The notes below the pieces were generated by a model, which had not been told where the DNA came from, made no database searches, and worked only from the letters and a program-made list of their open reading frames with translations. Made by a program: the position numbers and the translations under genes. A stretch of DNA of 64,000 nt, taken from contig NFUW01000002.1 in assembly GCA_002127285.1 (NCBI GenBank), forward strand, positions 1,523,630 to 1,587,629, written 5' to 3'. This document shows positions 60,454 through 64,000 of this stretch, in pieces. Source of the stretch: Chitinophagaceae bacterium IBVUCB1 (lineage in GTDB: Bacteria > Bacteroidota > Bacteroidia > Chitinophagales > Chitinophagaceae). The stretch's first letter is position 1, and the number at the start of each line of letters is the position of its first letter.

Positions 60454-60702
60454 ATGTGTAATTGTATTGAAAAATATCGCAAACAGATTATTGCTGATTT
60501 CGAGAAGCAAGGTACGCCAGCTCAATATGTTCGGTTTGAATTGTCTACCATACACTCGCAAGGCATGAAAAACCTAATTACAGGTCAAGCTATAGAAATT
60601 GGCTATCAAAAAGCTAATAAAAAAGGTGAATTACAAAGGAAAACTGAAAAGTCTTTTGTGTCACACAACTACTGTCCTTGGTGCGGTAAAAAATATGTTT
60701 AG
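60454..60702 (+). CDS. Small early protein with zinc-ribbon end
   Basis: 82 residues. MCNCIEKYRKQIIADFEKQG ... SHNYCPWCGKKYV has Cys pairs at both ends (CxC and CPWCG), fitting a small zinc ribbon. It precedes a related-size gene by 2 bases. Similar proteins occur widely in Bacteroidota phages. Function unknown. Confidence 0.6.
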   Translation: MCNCIEKYRKQIIADFEKQGTPAQYVRFELSTIHSQGMKNLITGQAIEIGYQKANKKGELQRKTEKSFVSHNYCPWCGKKYV

Positions 60703-60704
60703 TT

Positions 60705-60953
60705 ATGAGCAAAAAAAATTGGGAATTCAGAGTATGCATTGAGCTATCTGATGATGACAAACGAAAACTAAAAAGTCTGCTGTTTGACGCAGGACGGGTT
60801 GTTATGAGCGAAGAACAAATCGCAAAGCATGACGAGTGGTTAAATGAAATGTCAAGTCTCGGCATTTTAGATACGGTTGTGGTTTCATGGGGTTATGAAC
60901 AACATAGCTACCGTATAACAAGGGTCGGCAGGCAAATAATCGCAAAACTATGA
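60705..60953 (+). CDS. Small early protein, unknown
   Basis: 82 residues (MSKKNWEFRVCIELSDDDKRKLKSLLFDAGRVVMSEEQIAKHDEWLNEMSSLGILDTVVVSWGYEQHSYRITRVGRQII). Alternating helix and strand. The TGA overlaps the next ATG (ATGA), indicating coupling. Confidence 0.55.
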   Translation: MSKKNWEFRVCIELSDDDKRKLKSLLFDAGRVVMSEEQIAKHDEWLNEMSSLGILDTVVVSWGYEQHSYRITRVGRQIIAKL

Positions 60954-61149
60954 ACAAAACACCCGCACAAATCCGCAACCGCAGGTATTACCTGCACCGC
61001 CGCGTAAAACGCTTTGCGAGGCTCAAGGTTGGGCTAAAAACCATCTACATAGGCAACACCGCTATGGGGGGGTAAACCCTCTCTGTGAGGCTTATATGCG
61101 CGAGTTGAGGGATGGATACGGGTATGTAATACAACTTGAAATTGACTGA
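60950..61149 (+). CDS. Small basic protein split by a G7 run (-1 frameshift or indel)
   Basis: Frame 0 from ATG 60950 gives 41 residues (MNKTPAQIRNRRYYLHRRVKRF ... AMGG) and stops at TAA 61073-61075, right after G7 (61066-61072). In the -1 frame, coding continues as VNPLCEAYMRELRDGYGYVIQLEID to TGA 61147-61149, one base before the next ATG. One extra G, or a -1 slip on G GGG GGG, restores a ~66-residue protein with neat coupling. Sequencing error, phase variation or programmed frameshift are possible. Confidence 0.55.
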
Positions 61150-61150
61150 T

Positions 61151-61426
61151 ATGGAAAAAGGAACACGTACAACGATAGGGCAACTGCTGGATGGCGACCG
61201 CTTCTGCTTTGCTACAGATAAAGACAAGATAGTATGGCAGAAGATGCCGCTACTGTCAGGCAAAGGGCATTCGTGGAAGTATAAGGGTAAAATCTTCTAT
61301 GCAGATATAGAAGTGCGCACCGATGCGGGTACTAAAAGATATTGTAAACACACTACGCAGGTGGTATTCCTGCGACACACCGTTGAGCAAACAGACAAAC
61401 AACCTGTTGGGGGGCTGGCAGGTTAG
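61151..61426 (+). CDS. Small early protein, unknown
   Basis: 91 residues from ATG 61151 (MEKGTRTTIGQLLDGDRFCFATDKDKIVWQKMPLLSGKGHSWKYKGKIF). The start is 1 base after the stop of the frameshifted upstream reading. It is a beta-rich SH3-like pattern. It ends PVGGLAG after a G6 run, and another frame takes over there. Confidence 0.55.
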   Translation: MEKGTRTTIGQLLDGDRFCFATDKDKIVWQKMPLLSGKGHSWKYKGKIFYADIEVRTDAGTKRYCKHTTQVVFLRHTVEQTDKQPVGGLAG

Positions 61427-61589
61427 GTACACGGAAGAGCAACTGGAGGTCATCCGCCGTGAATGGCCCGGACGGCCTCCTGCTCAGTGTACCGGACAAT
61501 GCAAACTGCAACACTTCTGGGTGGCAAGCTGTAGCGGTTGCAACTGGCACGAAGAAGAACCTACCGATAACTTAGATAATGCGTATTGA
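61407..61589 (+). CDS. Cys-rich early peptide of uncertain start
   Basis: About 60 residues. A TTG at 61407 overlapping the G6 run is the best start. The product has YTEEQLEVIRREWPGRPPAQCTGQCKLQHFWVASCSGCNW, a Cys-x3-Cys ... Cys-x2-Cys pattern as in small zinc fingers. It overlaps the end of the previous gene in another frame. A frameshift fusion with it is possible. Confidence 0.4.
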   Translation: MGGWQVRYTEEQLEVIRREWPGRPPAQCTGQCKLQHFWVASCSGCNWHEEEPTDNLDNAY

Positions 61590-61776
61590 TATGCTTACTG
61601 AAGAAGAAAAAAACGACATACGGGAACGCCTCGAACTGGCGCTCGCTGCTGAAGACGGCAGGCTATTGATTGTAATAGTTTCTGAAGACCACGGGTTTTC
61701 GGTACAAAAAAACCACAACATGCAGCAATTGGCACTGGCTCTTCATGAAGTTGGCACCATGCATATAAAACTATAA
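61579..61776 (+). CDS. Small early protein, unknown
   Basis: 65 residues (MRIDMLTEEEKNDIRERLELALAAEDGRLLIVIVSEDHGFSVQKNHNMQQLALALHEV), helix-strand-helix. The start overlaps the previous stop by 11 bases. ATG 61591 is an alternative start. It precedes the HD gene by 2 bases. Confidence 0.5.
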   Translation: MRIDMLTEEEKNDIRERLELALAAEDGRLLIVIVSEDHGFSVQKNHNMQQLALALHEVGTMHIKL

Positions 61777-61778
61777 AC

Positions 61779-62381
61779 ATGAGTACAATACAACCAATAC
61801 ATCAATATCAGGACGGGCTCTTCAACACAGCCAGTGGTAAGCTCATCAATATATGGAATCCGCAACCAGATACCATCACTATATCAGACATAGCCAACGC
61901 ACTCAGTAAGATATGCAGGTTCGGCGGCCATATAAACGAGTTCTACAGCGTAGCGCAGCACAGCATATTAGTAGCTGCCATGTGCGAGAACGATATAAAA
62001 ATGGAAGGCTTGATGCACGATGCTTCAGAAGCGTTTGTTGGCGATGTAATAAAGCCATTGAAAAACATCATCGGCAAGTCGTATGACGAAGTGGAAGACC
62101 GTTTCATGCAAGTAATAGTAGAAAAATTTGAACTCAACATGGCATCTATGCATCGGGTAAAAGAGTACGACAAAGCAGCATTGGAAATTGAACACCGCCA
62201 CTTGCAGTTGAATGACAATAAGCCCTGGCACATGGCAATGATAGCGTACAAGCTGCCTTTCAGGGTATTGCCACCGGCAGAAGCGCGTGTAGAGTTTTTA
62301 TTAGCATTCAAACAATATGCATCACCTGCCTTGTATGCAAAAATTGTGCGTGAGGACAGTGCTGTTGTAGGTAGTATTTAA
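61779..62381 (+). CDS. HD-domain phosphohydrolase
   Basis: 200 residues. Metal-binding residues lie in RFGGHINEFYSVAQHSILVAAM (His) and EGLMHDASEAFVGDVIKPLK (the HD pair), the YfbR-like nucleotidase pattern. Related phage proteins hydrolyse deoxynucleotides and affect host nucleotide pools, so a role in DNA precursor supply or anti-defence is plausible. It is the largest gene in the distal early operon. Confidence 0.8.
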   Translation: MSTIQPIHQYQDGLFNTASGKLINIWNPQPDTITISDIANALSKICRFGGHINEFYSVAQHSILVAAMCENDIKMEGLMHDASEAFVGDVIKPLKNIIGKSYDEVEDRFMQVIVEKFELNMASMHRVKEYDKAALEIEHRHLQLNDNKPWHMAMIAYKLPFRVLPPAEARVEFLLAFKQYASPALYAKIVREDSAVVGSI

Positions 62382-62395
62382 TTGAGTTTTAAAAC

Positions 62396-62845
62396 ATGAG
62401 TAAAAACAAATACGCGCGCTTCTTTGCCCTGCTCAAGCAGGTGAACGCCAACGGCCTGCCGTTGACAAAGGAGCAGGCGATATCAGATATCACCAAAGGC
62501 AGAACTAAAAGCCTGTCAGACCTGAACCATTGGGAGCTACAGCAACTGGAGCGCGACTTATCTTCTATGACAGTCAGCAATTCTGGTAAACTATCAGTAC
62601 CTGCCATGTCGGTTGAAGAGCGCAAGCGGGATAAGATGCGAAAGGCTATCATATCGCAGTTCTTGAGTATTGGCCGCACTGCTAAGGATGCAGCCAGATG
62701 GGCGGAGAGCTATGGGGTTTTTGGTGTAAAAAAGAAATTCAACGATTACGATGAGCAGGAATTGTGGCAGCTTATCCGTAATGCGGAAAACGTAAAAACA
62801 GACGCTATAAAAGCAGTTGCAAAGAAGTTGAAAGATGGCATATAA
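62396..62845 (+). CDS. Mu gp16/GemA-like regulator, DUF1018
   Basis: 149 residues. The opening YARFFALLKQVNANGLPLTKEQAISDITKGRTKSLSDLNHWELQQLERDLS with RDKMRKAIISQFLSIGR and GVKKKFNDYDEQELWQLIRNAENVK matches GemA/DUF1018 of Mu-type phages. GemA influences host gene expression and late transcription. The next gene overlaps its end by 11 bases. Confidence 0.85.
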   Translation: MSKNKYARFFALLKQVNANGLPLTKEQAISDITKGRTKSLSDLNHWELQQLERDLSSMTVSNSGKLSVPAMSVEERKRDKMRKAIISQFLSIGRTAKDAARWAESYGVFGVKKKFNDYDEQELWQLIRNAENVKTDAIKAVAKKLKDGI

Positions 62846-63080
62846 CCAGAACAACCTGCTGAACGAGATTGAAGAGGTGCAACAGATATACTCCAAGCAC
62901 ATCCAAGAGGGTGTGACAGCCGAGTTTATATTCAACAACTACATAAAAAACATATACCATATAAGCCGTACAACTTTCTTTACCTACCTCAAGCGCAACG
63001 TTGCAAAAGAACGCAGGCTACTCAAAGAAAAGGAAGATGCGAAACGGAATTCACAACCAACTTTATTTGATATGCAATAA
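62835..63080 (+). CDS. Small DNA-binding-like protein, candidate late activator
   Basis: 81 residues. GVTAEFIFNNYIKNIYHISRTTFFTYLKRNVAKERR looks like a helix-turn-helix ending in a basic recognition helix. In Mu the gene after GemA is mor, the middle activator. Its place here, overlapping GemA, supports a Mor-like activator. Not proved. A single base overlaps the next gene. Confidence 0.5.
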   Translation: MAYNQNNLLNEIEEVQQIYSKHIQEGVTAEFIFNNYIKNIYHISRTTFFTYLKRNVAKERRLLKEKEDAKRNSQPTLFDMQ

Positions 63081-63493
63081 TGAAAACACTGATAATGACA
63101 AGCAGCAGTTTTACAGGTTCAGTAACATTTGAATATGGTGAATCCGGCAGGCTCGAGAGGTTTTCCATCGACGCTACGATGGGTGAGGAACAAGTAAGGT
63201 GGCTTGGTAGATATATGCCTTGGTATGAAGATGACATTCAAGGGTTTTGCAGCCTTTCAGACAAGCTGGTATTCAGCCTTACAGACAGGGAGGTAACATT
63301 TGAAATGTTCTGGAACAGGTACAACGACAAGAGCCGCAGCAGCCGTAAAAAAGCGGAACAGAAATGGAACAAACTTAGTAAAGCAGATCAGGTCAAAGCC
63401 TACTGTTATATACCGGTATATCTAAAAAATAAGGGTGAAGCTGGCCTCAAATATGCAGAGACATATCTTCATGCTGAATTGTGGAATAATTAA
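63080..63493 (+). CDS. Early protein of unknown function
   Basis: 137 residues (MKTLIMTSSSFTGSVTFEYGESGRLERFSIDATMGEEQVRWLGRYMPW). The C-terminal half, EMFWNRYNDKSRSSRKKAEQKWNKLSKADQVKAYCYIPVYLKNKGEAGLKYAETYL, resembles the C-terminal domain of phage replication/early proteins containing a WxxYPxK-like helix bundle. Function unknown. Confidence 0.5.
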   Translation: MKTLIMTSSSFTGSVTFEYGESGRLERFSIDATMGEEQVRWLGRYMPWYEDDIQGFCSLSDKLVFSLTDREVTFEMFWNRYNDKSRSSRKKAEQKWNKLSKADQVKAYCYIPVYLKNKGEAGLKYAETYLHAELWNN

Positions 63494-63506
63494 TAATTTT
63501 GATATC

Positions 63507-63827
63507 ATGGATGGATACGATTATCTTATCAATAACAACTCGCGCAAACCAATGACCTTTGAAGATTTGTTGGAAGCCCAAAAAAAATTAAACTTATTAC
63601 CTCTGCCCGTCAACGATAATGCTGCAAGTGAACTATATCTTGAAATGAAGCAAGCTGTTGCAGAATATGCCTGTGAAGAAGACTTATTATACTATGAAAA
63701 ACAGGAGTTTTATCAGGCAAAAGATTTGTATAATGAAGTGAATATTACTAACGGCACATTGTTTATAAAATATCGTAAAGTATCAGAAAAAAGTGTTCTG
63801 GTCTCATGTTCTTTTAAGAGTAAATAA
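63507..63827 (+). CDS. Last early gene, unknown
   Basis: 106 residues from ATG 63507 (MDGYDYLINNNSRKPMTFEDLLEAQKKLNLLPLPVNDNAASELYLEMKQAVAEYACEEDLLYYEK). An upstream start would overlap the previous gene. It is acidic and helical. It is the last reading frame before the right-end repeats. Confidence 0.5.
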   Translation: MDGYDYLINNNSRKPMTFEDLLEAQKKLNLLPLPVNDNAASELYLEMKQAVAEYACEEDLLYYEKQEFYQAKDLYNEVNITNGTLFIKYRKVSEKSVLVSCSFKSK

Positions 63828-63830
63828 TTC

Positions 63831-63843
63831 TGACAAAGTGTCA
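63831..63843. repeat. Short inverted repeat after the early operon
   Basis: TGACA-AAG-TGTCA sits 4 bases after the last early gene. It may end the operon or bind protein. It is followed by A+T-rich non-coding sequence to the window end. Confidence 0.35.
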
Positions 63844-63874
63844 AAATATAGCTTTCAAAACGCTACTAAACACA

Positions 63875-63899
63875 CCAAAAATGCAGTTTTTATTACCAT
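63875..63899 (+). repeat. Candidate transposase end-binding repeat, right copy 1
   Basis: CCAAAAATGCAGTTTTTATT followed by ACCAT. It matches the left copy at 25489 at 22 of 25 bases. It lies in the non-coding region (63828-64000) where a Mu-like right end would hold R sites. Right terminus not seen, so it probably lies beyond the window. Confidence 0.5.
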
Positions 63900-63938
63900 T
63901 TTAAACGGTAATATGGAGGGTAATAAATCGGAGTAATT

Positions 63939-63961
63939 CCAAAAATACAAAAAACATTACC
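63939..63961 (+). repeat. Candidate transposase end-binding repeat, right copy 2
   Basis: CCAAAAATACAAAAAACATT followed by ACC, a second copy 64 bp downstream in the same orientation. ATTACC/GGTAAT inverted elements and CACACC/ACACCC runs lie around it. Nothing else is visible in 63828-64000. Confidence 0.45.
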
Positions 63962-64000
63962 GTTTACACCCTGCTAATAAGCACCAACCACACCCTGTAA

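Overview
This window comes from a bacterium of the phylum Bacteroidota, probably the Chitinophagaceae. Two proteins carry type IX secretion (T9SS) C-terminal sorting domains, promoters follow the TAnnTTTG pattern, and the folP - DUF1599 - DoxX/BT_3928-like order is typical of the phylum. I could run no searches. Family names rest on motifs and remembered family features.

Bases 1 to about 25,470 are ordinary chromosome. They hold a RelE-type toxin-antitoxin pair, folP and neighbours, a dipeptide-type ABC permease, a phosphate-uptake cluster (OprP-like porin, DUF47/PhoU-like regulator, Pit transporter), a large SNF2 helicase with SWIM zinc fingers, a LamG/T9SS protein with a likely 1-nt frameshift in its signal peptide, a SurA-like isomerase, a SulP transporter with carbonic anhydrase, rlmN with a YjbR gene, and small envelope proteins. 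The last chromosomal gene (24,807-25,424) keeps only its C-terminal part.

From about 25.47 kb to the end lies a Mu-like transposable prophage of about 38.5 kb, close to full length for this type. Related 23-bp repeats near both sides may be transposase sites. Left to right it contains Cys-rich cargo behind a pseudoknotted RNA candidate, Dcm and Dam methylases, and a leftward late operon (fibres, baseplate, lysis, tail, capsid, protease). A divergent late promoter region at 42.6-42.77 kb follows, then a rightward late operon (terminase, portal, MuF head protein, tape measure, morphogenesis). After that come a T9SS cargo gene, an S24 repressor, an operator and early promoter, and a rightward early operon (Ner-like protein, MuA-like transposase, MuB-like ATPase, DUF3164, HD hydrolase, GemA-like protein and many small genes) that runs to the right end.

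The most unusual features are in the prophage. (1) A canonical -1 frameshift signal (T TTT TTC, 6-nt spacer, 5-bp GC stem) can fuse the portal to the MuF protein. (2) The MuF C-terminus looks like a PD-(D/E)XK nuclease of the CdiA-CT type. (3) The early operon holds an RNA island with two tRNA-shaped RNAs whose only abnormal part is the anticodon arm (one loop expanded to 14 nt, one arm cut to a 4-bp stem and tetraloop), a 217-nt structured RNA with repeated GAAAGA-loop hairpins between them, and a mini-tRNA upstream. (4) A second canonical slippery site (A AAA AAC with a 10-bp stem) lies in the tail assembly chaperone gene. A virion tRNase paired with anticodon-less tRNA mimics is an attractive but untested link.
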